Positions 35,026 through 45,250 of a stretch of 64,000 nucleotides of DNA are shown here, piece by piece. Each line of letters opens with the position of its first letter. Position 1 is the stretch's first letter. Both the position numbers and the translations under genes were made by a program. Source of the DNA: Armatimonadota bacterium (lineage in GTDB: Bacteria; Armatimonadota; UBA5829); the NCBI GenBank assembly GCA_023474015.1, contig JAMCYN010000108.1, positions 62,001-126,000 of the forward strand, written 5' to 3'. The notes beneath the pieces are model-generated. The model made no database searches, was not told the DNA's origin, and worked only from the letters and a program-made list of their open reading frames with translations.

Positions 35026-35295
35026 ATGGCATATCTGGTAGCATTAGTTATCGCTATCGGCTTTGGAGTTCCGGTAGCGGTCCTTTCGGGCGCTATCGGA
35101 CAGGGCAAGGCCGCGAGTTCCGCATTGGAGGGCATCGCCCGCCAGCCGGAGGCCGCGGGCAAGATTCAGACAGCTATGATCATTGGTCTGGCGCTGATCG
35201 AGTCTCTCGTCATCTACGCGCTGCTGATCTCGTTGATCCTGCTGTTCCTGGGCGTCCCGAGCGCGACCGAGCTGATCGAGAAAGTTGTAAAGTAG
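35026..35295 (+). CDS. atpE: F-type ATP synthase subunit c
   Basis: The 89-residue rotor subunit has two transmembrane helices joined by the polar loop ARQPEAAGK. The ion-carrying carboxylate is Glu59 in [10 protein letters not shown]. Gln26 (AIGQGKA), Glu59, Ser60 and Tyr64 fall at positions that, in sodium-translocating c-rings, contribute to Na+ binding. The neighbour of Ser60 is Leu rather than the usual Thr. Good AGGAGG precedes the ATG. Confidence 0.95.
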   Translation: MAYLVALVIAIGFGVPVAVLSGAIGQGKAASSALEGIARQPEAAGKIQTAMIIGLALIESLVIYALLISLILLFLGVPSATELIEKVVK

Positions 35296-35367
35296 AGTTG
35301 CCGAGTATGGCCGGGATGGGGTGACCTGCCCGGCCTGCCGGCACAGGAAAGAATCGGAGCTACACCA

Positions 35368-35862
35368 GTGAACATCATTCCCGATCCAAGGGTGTTAATA
35401 GTCCAGGCAGGCGGCTTTCTGCTCGTGCTGCTGATTTTTAAGCTGTTTCTGTTCAAGCCGATCATGGCGCTGCTCGACGCGCGGCGCGGCGAGATAGAAG
35501 GCCAGTATTCCAACGCCGAAGCTCAGCGCCGTTTGGCGGAGGAGCTGAAGGCCGAATACGAGCGGCACCTCGCACAGGTCGACGAAGAGATGCGTGCAAA
35601 GATCACGGAGGCCGTCAAGGAAGGCCAGACGATGCGCGAGGAGATCATTGCCGACTCGCGTTCGCAGGCCGACCGTATATTGACCAAGGCCCAAGAGGAG
35701 ATCACTCGCGAGAAAGATGCCGCGATAGCCGAGCTTAAGACCAAGGTTGCCGATCTGGCAATCGGCGCGGCGGGCAAGTTGATCGACGAAAGCCTCGACA
35801 CGCCTAAGCATAAGCAGCTTGTGAGCAAGTTTATCGACGACCTCGAAGGGGTGTCGAGTTGA
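35368..35862 (+). CDS. atpF: F-type ATP synthase subunit b
   Basis: Subunit b is the peripheral stalk. The 164-residue product has one N-terminal membrane helix (VLIVQAGGFLLVLLIFKLFLF) and a long charged coiled coil to the C terminus. A single b gene is present, unlike the b/b' pairs of cyanobacteria. The GTG start has CGGAG upstream; its stop overlaps the atpH start. Confidence 0.94.
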   Translation: MNIIPDPRVLIVQAGGFLLVLLIFKLFLFKPIMALLDARRGEIEGQYSNAEAQRRLAEELKAEYERHLAQVDEEMRAKITEAVKEGQTMREEIIADSRSQADRILTKAQEEITREKDAAIAELKTKVADLAIGAAGKLIDESLDTPKHKQLVSKFIDDLEGVSS

Positions 35863-36395
35863 TAGAGCGCCGCATCGTAAGGCGATACGCCACAGCCCTG
35901 TTCTCGGCCGCGACGAAGGCCGAGGTGGTGGACCGCGTTGAAAGCGACCTCGGGCTGGTGTCGTATACGCTTGAGAGTTCGCCGGGATTGGTGGACGCGG
36001 TCAAGTCCCCGCTCGTGCCTGCATCGAAAAAGCGCGATATCCTCAAGAGTATCTTCGGCGATAAGGTCGATCCGATCACGCTTTCATACCTCTACCTGCT
36101 CGTAGACAAGCGCAGGGAAGAGGCCTTGCTTCAGACTGAGGAGGAGTATATCCTGCTCGCCAACGAAGCGCGCGGGATGGTGAGCGCGGATGTCACCACG
36201 GCCGTCGACCTCAGCAAGGAGCAGGAAGCGTCGCTAAAGGCGAAGCTCTCGAAGATGACCGGCAAGACCGTGGAGATCGTTAAGATTGTGGACCCGACTA
36301 TTATGGGCGGGGCGTTGGTGAAGATCGGAGACCGAGTCATCGACGGCAGCGTCAAGGGACAGCTCGCGGTGCTGAGGGAGCAATTACTTAGTTAG
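35859..36395 (+). CDS. atpH: F-type ATP synthase subunit delta
   Basis: Delta (OSCP) joins the stalk to F1. The 178-residue product begins MIERRIVRRYATALFSAATK from a TTG start that overlaps the atpF stop. It has the C-terminal signature IMGGALVKIGDRVIDGSVKGQL. Length is typical. It is followed by an inverted-repeat element instead of directly by atpA. Confidence 0.94.
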   Translation: MIERRIVRRYATALFSAATKAEVVDRVESDLGLVSYTLESSPGLVDAVKSPLVPASKKRDILKSIFGDKVDPITLSYLYLLVDKRREEALLQTEEEYILLANEARGMVSADVTTAVDLSKEQEASLKAKLSKMTGKTVEIVKIVDPTIMGGALVKIGDRVIDGSVKGQLAVLREQLLS

Positions 36396-36420
36396 GATCT
36401 GTCATCCTGTGTTAGTATGT

Positions 36421-36519
36421 GTCATCCTGAGTGAAGCGAAGGATCTCAGCGCAACGCCGAGATTCTTCGCTACGCTCAGAATGACAAGTTTGCAGATTCT
36501 TCGCTATGCTCAGAATGAC
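36421..36519. repeat. Dispersed inverted-repeat element (GTCATCCTGAG..GAAGGATCT family)
   Basis: Three copies of a ~26-base unit lie here: 36421-36446 forward, about 36460-36485 and 36494-36519 reversed, with a partial one from 36401. The first two can pair into a long hairpin. From memory, repeats of this sequence type are scattered in many unrelated bacterial genomes. It sits between atpH and atpA without breaking a frame. Confidence 0.9.
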
Positions 36520-36540
36520 AAGTTTGTGGAGTGAAACACT

Positions 36541-38055
36541 ATGGCGGTTAATATAAGGCCGGATGAGGTTGCGCAGGTACTTGAAACCCACCTGGCATCG
36601 TACCAGAAAGAAATAACGGAGGTCGGCGTCGGCACCGTGCTCCAGGTCGGAGACGGGATCGCGCGCATCTACGGTCTCCAGGACGCGATGGCGAGTGAGC
36701 TGATCGAGTTCCCGAACGGCGTCATGGGGATGATCCTGAACCTCGAGGAAGATAACGTCGGCTGCGTCATCCTTGGACCCGACACCGGGATCAAAGAGGG
36801 CGATCAGGTAAAGCGGACCGGGCGTATCATCGACGTTCCGGTGGGGGACGCGATAGTCGGGCGCGTCGTCAATCCGCTCGGCGACCCGCTCGACGGCAAG
36901 GGCCCGATCGTCACCACCGAGCGCAGGTTCGTCGAAGCCCGAGCGCCGGGCGTCGTCGAGAGGCAGCCGGTCAAGGAATCCCTCGCCACAGGCATCAAGG
37001 CCGTCGATTCGATGATCCCCATCGGAAGAGGTCAGAGAGAGCTTATCATCGGCGACCGCCAGACAGGTAAGACGGCCATCGCGGTGGATACCATTTTGAA
37101 CCAGAAGGGCCAGGATGTATACTGCATCTACGTCGCCATCGGCCAGAAGCTCTCGACCGTCGCGGCTATCGTGGGCATTCTTGAGAAGCACGGGGCGATG
37201 GAGTATACGACGGTCGTCGTGGCCTCCGCGAGCGACCCCGCGCCGCTGCAATATATCGCGCCATACGCGGGATGCACCATGGGCGAGTATTTCAGAGATT
37301 CCAAACGCCACGCGCTCCTGGTCTATGACGACCTCAGCAAGCATGCGACGGCTTACAGGCAGGTTTCACTGCTCCTGAGGCGTCCGCCGGGGCGCGAGGC
37401 TTATCCGGGAGACATTTTCTACTTGCACGCGCGCTTGCTCGAGAGAGCCGCTAAGCTGAACGATGAGTTGGGCGGCGGGTCGCTGACGGCGCTTCCGGTC
37501 ATCGAGACCCAGGCGGGCGACGTGTCGGCGTATATTCCGACGAACGTCATCTCGATCACCGACGGCCAGATTTACCTCGAGCCGGACCTGTTCTACGCGG
37601 GTGTTCGCCCGGCGATCAACGTCGGTATCTCCGTCTCGCGCGTAGGCTCCAGCGCCCAGAAGAAGGCTATGAAGCAGGTCGCGAGCCAGTTGAGAATGGA
37701 CCTGTCGAGGTATTGGGAATTGCAGGCGTTCGCCCAGTTCTCAAGTGACCTCGACAAGGCCACCCTCGCGCAGCTTGCGAGAGGCGAGCGCGTCGTCGAG
37801 GTTCTCAAGCAGCCGCAGTATCAGCCGATGAAGCTCTCGGACGAGGTCACCGTCATCTACGCGGCGACCAACGGCTACCTGGACGACTTGCCGGTGAGTT
37901 CGCTCAAGAAGTTCGAAAAAGACCTGGGCGCTTTCATGGCGGACAAGTATCCGGACGTCGCGCACACCATCGACAAGACCGGCGCGATCGACGACGCCAC
38001 GATGGAGACGCTGAAGAAGGCAATCGGCGAGTTCAAGTCGAAGTTTCAGGCATAG
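36541..38055 (+). CDS. atpA: F-type ATP synthase subunit alpha
   Basis: The 504-residue non-catalytic nucleotide-binding subunit has Walker [20 protein letters not shown] near residue 170 and the alpha/beta signature [17 protein letters not shown]. There is a normal C-terminal domain. The ATG at 36541 follows the repeat element. Sequence is typical throughout. Confidence 0.97.
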   Translation: MAVNIRPDEVAQVLETHLASYQKEITEVGVGTVLQVGDGIARIYGLQDAMASELIEFPNGVMGMILNLEEDNVGCVILGPDTGIKEGDQVKRTGRIIDVPVGDAIVGRVVNPLGDPLDGKGPIVTTERRFVEARAPGVVERQPVKESLATGIKAVDSMIPIGRGQRELIIGDRQTGKTAIAVDTILNQKGQDVYCIYVAIGQKLSTVAAIVGILEKHGAMEYTTVVVASASDPAPLQYIAPYAGCTMGEYFRDSKRHALLVYDDLSKHATAYRQVSLLLRRPPGREAYPGDIFYLHARLLERAAKLNDELGGGSLTALPVIETQAGDVSAYIPTNVISITDGQIYLEPDLFYAGVRPAINVGISVSRVGSSAQKKAMKQVASQLRMDLSRYWELQAFAQFSSDLDKATLAQLARGERVVEVLKQPQYQPMKLSDEVTVIYAATNGYLDDLPVSSLKKFEKDLGAFMADKYPDVAHTIDKTGAIDDATMETLKKAIGEFKSKFQA

Positions 38056-38088
38056 TTGAAGAGCTGAGAGTCCGGAAGGGGCAACGGC

Positions 38089-38478
38089 GTGAAACGCAGT
38101 GAATGGGCGGATGTGTGGTGGCAGCAGGCAGAGCACGATCTACAGGCCGCGGAAGTGCTTCGAAAAGAATGCTTCTGGGACACGTGCGCGCTTATGTGCG
38201 AGCAAGCTGCGGAGAAGGCCGTGAAGGCTCTCTGGATCGACATGAAACAAACCGATCCGCCCAAGACGCACCGTGTTGACCAGATGCTTGGGGATCTGGG
38301 GGCGGCCGACGATATGGTTGACGCAGGGTTTACGCTCGTAGCCGACTACAAGGATTCCAGATACCCGGATGCGATGAGGGTTCTCCCATTCCAATCGTAT
38401 CTTGAAGAGGACGCAGATGACCGGATACGCAAGGTAGTCGGGATCATTGCTTGGGCGAAAAGCCACTGGGAGTCTTGA
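38089..38478 (+). CDS. HEPN-domain protein (toxin-like partner of the MNT protein)
   Basis: The 129-residue product is all-helical with the HEPN pattern: WWQQAEHDLQAAEVLRKECF, CEQAAEKAVKALW near residue 40, THRVDQML and DYKDSRYPDAM near 95. HEPN proteins of this kind pair with minimal nucleotidyltransferases. In characterised pairs the HEPN protein is an RNase toxin and the MNT partner neutralises it by AMPylation or binding. It starts at GTG with GGAAGGGG upstream, 33 bases after atpA, and no promoter fits in the gap, so it should be co-transcribed with atpA. Confidence 0.88.
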   Translation: MKRSEWADVWWQQAEHDLQAAEVLRKECFWDTCALMCEQAAEKAVKALWIDMKQTDPPKTHRVDQMLGDLGAADDMVDAGFTLVADYKDSRYPDAMRVLPFQSYLEEDADDRIRKVVGIIAWAKSHWES

Positions 38479-38479
38479 T

Positions 38480-38815
38480 ATGGCACAAGTATCTGTTCAA
38501 GATGAGGTTGTGGCGCGCTTTCTGGACGAGAAGCTTGACTTGATCAGGCAAGAGTACTCGCCAACACAGTTGATTGTGTTTGGCTCTCGCGCCGAAGGTC
38601 GAGCACGGGAAGACAGCGACATAGACCTAATCGTCGTTTCGGAGAAGTTCAAGGACATAAGATTCCCGAATCGAATGGGGCAGTTCTTGACGAAAATCAG
38701 GCCACACGTGCCGGTTGATGCCCTCTGCTATACGCCGGAGGACTTCGAGATCATGCTGCACAAGCAAGCGCCGTTCGTCAGGAACGCCGTGTCGAAGGGG
38801 ATACATATAGAATAG
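38480..38815 (+). CDS. Minimal nucleotidyltransferase (MNT) antitoxin-like protein
   Basis: The 111-residue product has the nucleotidyltransferase core: LIVFGSRAEGRAREDSDIDL (GSxxxG...DxD) near residues 30-50, then a third Asp in PVDALCYTPEDFE. It starts one base after the HEPN stop, so the two are translated together. In HEPN/MNT modules the MNT protein modifies or restrains the HEPN toxin. atpG begins immediately after its stop (38817), so the module is embedded seamlessly in the ATP synthase operon. Confidence 0.9.
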   Translation: MAQVSVQDEVVARFLDEKLDLIRQEYSPTQLIVFGSRAEGRAREDSDIDLIVVSEKFKDIRFPNRMGQFLTKIRPHVPVDALCYTPEDFEIMLHKQAPFVRNAVSKGIHIE

Positions 38816-38816
38816 C

Positions 38817-39668
38817 ATGGCAAGCGCAAAAGATATACGGCGGCGGATACGCACCGTCAAGAACATAGAGAAGATCACAAACGCGATGAAGATGGTCGCG
38901 GCCGCGCGCCTGCGCAAGGCTCAGGAGCGTGCCGAGGCCGCGCGTCCCTACGCGCAGAAGATGCAGGAGGTTATGATGAACCTTGCATCGAGCGCGGGGG
39001 AGATCGAGCATCCGCTGCTCGAGGTGCGCGAGGAGCGCAATGTTGCGTATGTAATCATCGGCGCAGAGAGGGGTCTCGCGGGCAGCTACAACGGAAACGT
39101 GATGAACAAGGCACTCGCCGAGCTTAAAGGCAGGGACCCGGACTCGGTCAAGCTGGTGCTCGTCGGCAGGAAGACCATCGCGTTCTTCCGCAAGCGCGCT
39201 TACCCGATAGTCGGCAAGATGGAAGTCGGAGCCGAGGTCAACTTCGTCGACATCCGGGCAATTACGAGCCAGGTTCGGGCGATGTTCGAGAGCGGCGAGG
39301 TGGACGCGGTCTACCTCGTATACGCCAAGTTTGTAACCGCCATGCGCCAGGAGCCCACCACGGTCAAGCTCCTCCCGATGGAGAAGCCGAACATGGACGA
39401 GTTCGCGCCATCGGAGTTCATGTTCGAGCCGAACGCGGACGAACTGCTGGGCCGTCTCCTGCCCAGATACGTCGACACCGAGGTGTATCAGTCGCTGGTC
39501 GAAGCGCAGGCCAGCGAGCACGGAGCCCGAATGTCCGCGATGTCCGCGGCGACCAAGAACGCGGGCGAGATGATAGATTCGTTGACACTAGTTTACAATA
39601 AGGCGCGCCAGGCCGCGATCACAAAAGAAATCACCGAGATCGTAGGCGGCGCGGAAGCACTTAAGTAG
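38817..39668 (+). CDS. atpG: F-type ATP synthase subunit gamma
   Basis: Gamma is the rotating central shaft. The 283-residue product begins MASAKDIRRRIRTVKNIEKI (coiled-coil helix) and ends with the conserved NAGEMIDSLTLVYNKARQAAITKEITEIVGG. Length is normal. It starts one base after the MNT gene. Confidence 0.96.
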   Translation: MASAKDIRRRIRTVKNIEKITNAMKMVAAARLRKAQERAEAARPYAQKMQEVMMNLASSAGEIEHPLLEVREERNVAYVIIGAERGLAGSYNGNVMNKALAELKGRDPDSVKLVLVGRKTIAFFRKRAYPIVGKMEVGAEVNFVDIRAITSQVRAMFESGEVDAVYLVYAKFVTAMRQEPTTVKLLPMEKPNMDEFAPSEFMFEPNADELLGRLLPRYVDTEVYQSLVEAQASEHGARMSAMSAATKNAGEMIDSLTLVYNKARQAAITKEITEIVGGAEALK

Positions 39669-39671
39669 AGT

Positions 39672-39754
39672 TTCGCGTTACGAGTTAGCGAGTTACGAGT
39701 TGAGGGGAGTTCCTTCCCCAACCCGTAACCCGCAACTCACTAACCCGCAAACTC
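39672..39754. repeat. Heptamer inverted-repeat element, GAGTTAC class
   Basis: The left arm is gttacga, gttagcga, gttacga, gttga. The core is GGGGAGTTCCTTCCCC. The right arm (acccgtaacccgcaactcactaacccgcaaactc) is partly complementary. It separates atpG and atpD. Confidence 0.87.
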
Positions 39755-39767
39755 TTACCGGAGGTAA

Positions 39768-41171
<1,404 letters not shown>

Positions 41172-41238
41172 TCGGGGAATTTGCGAGCGGAGGGTGGAGA
41201 GCCCGGAAGGGACTCTGCTTCTGCAAGGTACCCGTGCA

Positions 41239-41673
41239 ATGAACTGGAGGCTGTTTCTCATATCTGCACTTGCGGCAGTCACGATCCCCAGCCTTGTGGT
41301 GGTCCTATCGGGAGCGCACTCGGCGCGCGATGCGATAAGCGCGCTACCTCTTTTCGCTCCTCCGATAATCGTCGGGATCGGGATTGGCGAGGTGTTCTTC
41401 TGGTTGCTCAAGAGGGCTACCAACAGGTGGAAAGCAGCCGTATTAAGGCCGCTATCAGCTGTTGTCGCGGTGCTGCCTGCGGCATTTGCAGGGTTTTGGG
41501 TAGGGCTGGGTTATTGCTGGGCTGCCTCGGGTTTCCGAGGGCCTTCTTCTGATGGGGCAGGCGTCGGATGGTTTTTCGTTGGGTGTGTATGTGCCGCCGC
41601 CGCCGGTGTCGCGGGGTTTGTATTCGGCATGGGCATAGCCCAGACGATGACCGGAAATGATGTCCAGTCCTAG
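41239..41673 (+). CDS. Small integral membrane protein of unknown function in the ATP synthase cluster
   Basis: The 144-residue product starts MNWRLFLISALAAVTIPSLV and has four hydrophobic segments with short loops (PIIVGIGIGEVFFWLLK, AVVAVLPAAFAGFWVGLGY, GWFFVGCVCAAAAGVAGF). I recognise no family. It sits between atpD and the AbrB gene. The start is the first Met before the hydrophobic stretch; no good Shine-Dalgarno is seen. Confidence 0.6.
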   Translation: MNWRLFLISALAAVTIPSLVVVLSGAHSARDAISALPLFAPPIIVGIGIGEVFFWLLKRATNRWKAAVLRPLSAVVAVLPAAFAGFWVGLGYCWAASGFRGPSSDGAGVGWFFVGCVCAAAAGVAGFVFGMGIAQTMTGNDVQS

Positions 41674-41869
41674 CTGGCATGGTTGGTGTTTCGGATTTGA
41701 GGGGCGGGCACCGAAGTGTTGTTCGCGAGCCGAAGCTCTCAACCGCTCTGGAAATCCCGAAACGAACTGAGGAAGTTGTGACGAGACGGTACATCTGGTG
41801 CGTACCATCCAGTGCCGATGGGCGCGGTTTATGGTAAGATAAGGCAAGACACTTCCGCTGGAGGTTCCT

Positions 41870-42193
41870 ATGCCTGGAAAAGTACGGGTTCGCGTGTCCA
41901 CCGATGGCAGGATAACCTTGCCGAAAGTCATCCGTGACCAGTTGGGAATAGCGCCGGGTGACATCCTGGTCATAGAGGAGCTTGACGGCCGTTCTACAGT
42001 ATTGCTTCAGAATCCAGTAACTTGGCTTGATGAGCTATGCAGGCCCATCAGGGAAGAAGCTAAGGCGAGGGGCATCACGCCCGAGGATATCATCAGGTGG
42101 GTCAAGGAAGTTCGCAGGGAACGGGCGAGTCAGCAACTCCCGCCCGAGGCTGACGCCGGAGCGCCAACTGCCAACTCGAAAACTGACAACTAG
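41870..42193 (+). CDS. AbrB/MazE-type swapped-hairpin DNA-binding protein
   Basis: The 107-residue product has an N-terminal SpoVT-AbrB domain: VRVSTDGRITLPKVIRDQLGIAPGDILVIEEL (residues 6-37). A helical region (WLDELCRPIREEAKARGITP) follows. The tail APTANSKTDN is encoded by heptamer repeat DNA. Such proteins serve as antitoxins or global regulators; no toxin gene adjoins it. GGAGG lies 5 bases before the ATG. It separates atpD from atpC. Confidence 0.85.
   Translation: MPGKVRVRVSTDGRITLPKVIRDQLGIAPGDILVIEELDGRSTVLLQNPVTWLDELCRPIREEAKARGITPEDIIRWVKEVRRERASQQLPPEADAGAPTANSKTDN
42167..42193. repeat. Heptamer repeat, CAACTGC class, forming the 3' end of the AbrB gene
   Basis: caactgc, caactcg, aaaactga, caacta fill the last codons and the stop of the AbrB-type gene. 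Confidence 0.7.
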
Positions 42194-42198
42194 GAATT

Positions 42199-42615
42199 AT
42201 GGCAGACAAAACATTCACACTAGAAGTAATAACCCCTGACCGGGTGGTGCTGTCGGACCGAGAGATCGCGTCCGTGGTGCTGCCGGGAGTCGAGGGGTAT
42301 CTGGGCGTGTTGGCTAATCACGCGCCTCTGATGACCGCGCTCAAGCTGGGTCAGCTCGATTATCGAAAGGGCGACGGCCGCGTGGACGCGATGGCGCTCA
42401 CCGGCGGGTTCGTGGAGGTCTTCGAGAACAAGGTCACCGTTCTCGCGGATTCGGCCGAGCTTCGCGAGGAGATAGATATTGAGCGCGCGGAGAGTGCAGT
42501 GAAGCGGGCCGAGGAACGGCTTGCCGCTCCGAGCGAGGACATTGACACCGACCGCGCCCAGGTCGCTCTCCAGAGAGCTATGAACCGGCTGAACGTGGCG
42601 CGGAAACAGTTCTAG
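42199..42615 (+). CDS. atpC: F-type ATP synthase subunit epsilon
   Basis: Epsilon couples the shaft to the c-ring and can inhibit hydrolysis. The 138-residue product has the N-terminal beta sandwich (TLEVITPDRVVLSDREIASV, then PGVEGYLGVLANHAPLMTAL) and a C-terminal helical hairpin from residue 85. It ends the ATP synthase cluster and is followed by a heptamer hairpin. Confidence 0.95.
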   Translation: MADKTFTLEVITPDRVVLSDREIASVVLPGVEGYLGVLANHAPLMTALKLGQLDYRKGDGRVDAMALTGGFVEVFENKVTVLADSAELREEIDIERAESAVKRAEERLAAPSEDIDTDRAQVALQRAMNRLNVARKQF

Positions 42616-42617
42616 GG

Positions 42618-42699
42618 AAATGAAGAATGCAGAATGAAGAATGCAGAATGGGGGAAGAACTCCCTTCACTCTGCATTCTGCATTCATCATTCTGCATTT
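42618..42699. repeat. Heptamer inverted-repeat element, AATGCAG class
   Basis: Left arm aatgaagaatgcagaatgaagaatgcagaatg-like units, core GGGGGAAGAACTCCC, right arm complementary (cactctgcattctgcattcatcattctgcattt). It follows atpC and may terminate the operon. Confidence 0.9.
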
Positions 42700-42725
42700 C
42701 TCCTGATTTTTCCCCAGGAGATGCA

Positions 42726-44165
42726 ATGCGACGCTACATTAGACTGTTCCCGGCTTTGATGCTGATCTTGCTCGGCGTGCGTGCCGGCGCCTACACCGTT
42801 CCCTACGAGTGCTGGATGGGGGCGTATATCGGCGATAAGAAGGTCGGGTATCTGTCTTTCAAGATAGACAAATCCGAACTGGACGGAGTTAAGGGCTATC
42901 GCATCTCCAGCGTGCTGAATAATCGACTCACCGTTCTCGGCGCGGACCTTACTCAGCTCGTGACCACGGTCGTCTACACGGATTCCAAATACGCCCCGCT
43001 CAAGGAAGATTTTAGCATGTCCAGCGGGGGGAAGACCACGGCCATCCGCGCGGTCTTCGGGAAAGACAAAGTCGAATGCGCCATATCGCCCGGCAGCGGA
43101 TCGTCCACGCAGACGATTCCGATCCCGGACGGCGTGAGCCTGGTGGGCGATGCGCTGTTCGCCACGCCGGATTCGCAGCCGGAGATCGGGAAAGAATATA
43201 ACCTGCACTATTTCAACCCCCTCACCCTCTCCATCGACAGGCTGACCATCAAGGCCGAGGGCAAGGAGAGAGTTAAGCTCGGCGACACGGAGTTCGACAC
43301 CATCGTGCTCAGGAACATAACCCCGATGGGCGAGATGACCGTGTGGCAAGAAGCGAACGGGGATGTGGTCAAGCTCAAGGCGATGATGGGAATTACAATG
43401 GTCCGGCAGGACAAGGCGACCGCCATGGCCGGCATCGAGGCGGGGACCCAGCAGGACTTCGCCGTGCAGACCAGCGTCAAGCCCGACAAGGATATCCCCC
43501 ATCCGCGTGATCTTAAAGAGCTGGAGATTATCTTTACGGGCATGGGCGACGGAAGCATGATGATCAACGATGCCCGCCAGAGCGCGGCCTCGGATAATGG
43601 ACACTCGGACCGGGTCCGTTATCGTATAAAGCCAGTGGAGTTCGACGCGGATAAGTCGCTACAACGGCCCATCAACGATGAAAAGTATAGCGAGTTCCTC
43701 GCGAGCGCGCTCTATCTCAATTGCGATGACAAGTCGATGCAGGACCGCGTGCGGAAGATAGTGGGCGATGAGAAAAACGCCTTTCGGGCCTGCGCCGAGA
43801 TACGGCAGTGGATAAACGGTTATATGAAGGCTGATCCGAGTATAGGTATTACACGTTCGGCCTCCGATGTGTTAAAATCTAGAAAGGGCGTATGTCGCGA
43901 CTACGGCATTCTTTTCGCCGCGCTCGCCCGTGCCGCGGGAATCCCCGCGAAGATCGCCGCGGGTGTGTTGTATACCAACGGCGCGTTCTACTATCACGTT
44001 TGGGTCGAGTGCTTCGTGGGCGAGTGGGTTCCATTCGACGCCACGCTGCCCACGGACTACGTAGACGCGACCCACATCAAGATGGCCGAGGGCGATGCGA
44101 CATCCATGTTCGGCCTGTCGAAGGTGATTGGGAGCCTGAAGGCGGAGGTCGTAAGTTATAAGTAG
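42726..44165 (+). CDS. Secreted transglutaminase-like protein
   Basis: The 479-residue product has a signal peptide (RYIRLFPALMLILLGVRAGA). A 300-residue N-terminal region binds together long beta strands, and a C-terminal transglutaminase-like core follows. The catalytic triad is visible as Cys in SRKGVCRDYGILFAALARAA, His in YHVWVECF and Asp in PFDATLP (residues about 385-445). Such bacterial proteins usually act as peptidases or amidases outside the membrane. ATG 42726 has CAGGAG upstream. It lies between the ATP synthase and Complex I genes, flanked on both sides by the same class of heptamer hairpin. Confidence 0.88.
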   Translation: MRRYIRLFPALMLILLGVRAGAYTVPYECWMGAYIGDKKVGYLSFKIDKSELDGVKGYRISSVLNNRLTVLGADLTQLVTTVVYTDSKYAPLKEDFSMSSGGKTTAIRAVFGKDKVECAISPGSGSSTQTIPIPDGVSLVGDALFATPDSQPEIGKEYNLHYFNPLTLSIDRLTIKAEGKERVKLGDTEFDTIVLRNITPMGEMTVWQEANGDVVKLKAMMGITMVRQDKATAMAGIEAGTQQDFAVQTSVKPDKDIPHPRDLKELEIIFTGMGDGSMMINDARQSAASDNGHSDRVRYRIKPVEFDADKSLQRPINDEKYSEFLASALYLNCDDKSMQDRVRKIVGDEKNAFRACAEIRQWINGYMKADPSIGITRSASDVLKSRKGVCRDYGILFAALARAAGIPAKIAAGVLYTNGAFYYHVWVECFVGEWVPFDATLPTDYVDATHIKMAEGDATSMFGLSKVIGSLKAEVVSYK

Positions 44166-44167
44166 AG

Positions 44168-44291
44168 TTGAAAAGTCAGAGTCTAATGCAGAATGAGGAA
44201 TGCAGAATGCAGAATGGGGAAGGGACCGAGGTCCCTTCATTCTGCAATCTGCAATCTTCATTCTGCATTCTCCTGACCTTCTGACTCTATC
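44168..44291. repeat. Heptamer inverted-repeat element, AATGCAG class, with outer AGTCAGAG arms
   Basis: The inner arms repeat aatgcag with core GGGGAAGGGACCGAGGTCCC. An outer pair, AAAGTCAGAGTC and GACCTTCTGACTCT, extends the symmetry. It is the longest element in the window (about 120 bases). It ends at the ribosome-binding site of nuoA. Confidence 0.88.
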
Positions 44292-44301
44292 GGAGGACTC
44301 T

Positions 44302-44679
44302 ATGCTTGCTAAGGATTTCTTAACGGTGGGAATATTCCTCATAGTGGGGATCGCATTCGTGGTGCTCACGCTGCTTGCGTCGTGGGTGTTCAGGCCGCAC
44401 AGGCCGTCGCCGGACAAGCTGAGCACGTATGAGTGCGGCGAGGTCCCCATCGGCCCGGCGTGGACGCAGTTCCGGGTAGGTTACTACATCTACGCCCTAA
44501 TATTCCTCATATTCGACGTTGAGGCCGTATTTGTCTACCCGTGGGCGGCGGAGCTGATGAGGTTCTCCAAGACCCGCGCGCTGGGCATCCTTGGGCTGGT
44601 TGATATGGTGATATTCACCGCCGTGCTGATTGTCGGCCTGGTTTGGGCTTGGAAGAAAGGCGTATTGGAATGGAAGTAG
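44302..44679 (+). CDS. nuoA: NADH-quinone oxidoreductase subunit A
   Basis: The 125-residue membrane subunit of Complex I has three helices. It carries the conserved [20 protein letters not shown] and [15 protein letters not shown] (cysteine loop and acidic residues near the quinone site). The ATG at 44302 has CGGAGG 4 bases upstream. Its end overlaps nuoB. Confidence 0.96.
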   Translation: MLAKDFLTVGIFLIVGIAFVVLTLLASWVFRPHRPSPDKLSTYECGEVPIGPAWTQFRVGYYIYALIFLIFDVEAVFVYPWAAELMRFSKTRALGILGLVDMVIFTAVLIVGLVWAWKKGVLEWK

Positions 44680-45173
44680 ATCGCCCATTTGATCATATTG
44701 AGAGGATCCCCGGTGGGAGCGTCATAATCACGACCGTTGACAAGGCGCTGGAGTGGAGCCGGGAGTCGTCGCTGTGGTATTTCGCGTTCGGCCTGGCGTG
44801 CTGCGCCATTGAGATGCTGATGGCCGCCGGCGCCGCGCGCTTCGACCTGGACCGCTTCGGCATGATATTCCGCGCTACCCCGCGCCAGAGCGATCTGATG
44901 ATCGTGGCCGGTACCGTGACCAAGAAGATGGCCCCAAGGGTCAAGCGCCTCTACGAGCAGATGGCGGAGCCGCGCTATGTGATCGCCACCGGTAGCTGCG
45001 CCAACGCCGGTGGGCCGTTTGCCGACTCCTACGCCGTCCTGAAGGGCGTGGACAAGATTATCCCGGTGGATGTCTATGTCCCCGGCTGCCCGCCGAGGCC
45101 CGAGGCGCTGATGTATGCGGTGCAGAAGCTGAAGGAGAAGATGCGGGAGGAAGTCGGGCGGAAGTCGGCGTAA
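44670..45173 (+). CDS. nuoB: NADH-quinone oxidoreductase subunit B
   Basis: The 167-residue peripheral subunit carries the N2 iron-sulfur cluster. The ligands are visible as tandem Cys in LACCAIEM, Cys in GSCANAGGP and Cys in PGCPPRPE. The start lies inside the end of nuoA. Its normal successor nuoC is delayed by a ~950-base insertion that carries mazEF and hicB. Confidence 0.96.
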   Translation: MEVDRPFDHIERIPGGSVIITTVDKALEWSRESSLWYFAFGLACCAIEMLMAAGAARFDLDRFGMIFRATPRQSDLMIVAGTVTKKMAPRVKRLYEQMAEPRYVIATGSCANAGGPFADSYAVLKGVDKIIPVDVYVPGCPPRPEALMYAVQKLKEKMREEVGRKSA

Positions 45174-45188
45174 AACTCGATCATCGGA

Positions 45189-45226
45189 TTGACGAGAATG
45201 CGCGATGTGGATACAATGTAATTACA
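45189..45226 (+). promoter_or_regulatory. Promoter and operator-like palindrome of the mazEF module
   Basis: TTGACG (45189-45194) and TACAAT (45212-45217) are 17 bases apart. A perfect 10-base palindrome TGTAATTACA (45217-45226) starts at the -10 end, where a MazE/MazF complex could bind. An own promoter fits a mobile module inside the nuo operon. Confidence 0.75.
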
Positions 45227-45250
45227 GAGAGAGTGTTTGGGGTAGTCAAG

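Noticed and set aside
41190..41238. Additional heptamer-like block upstream of the small membrane protein gene
   Set aside because: Only two or three loose purine-rich units are visible, too few to separate from chance.
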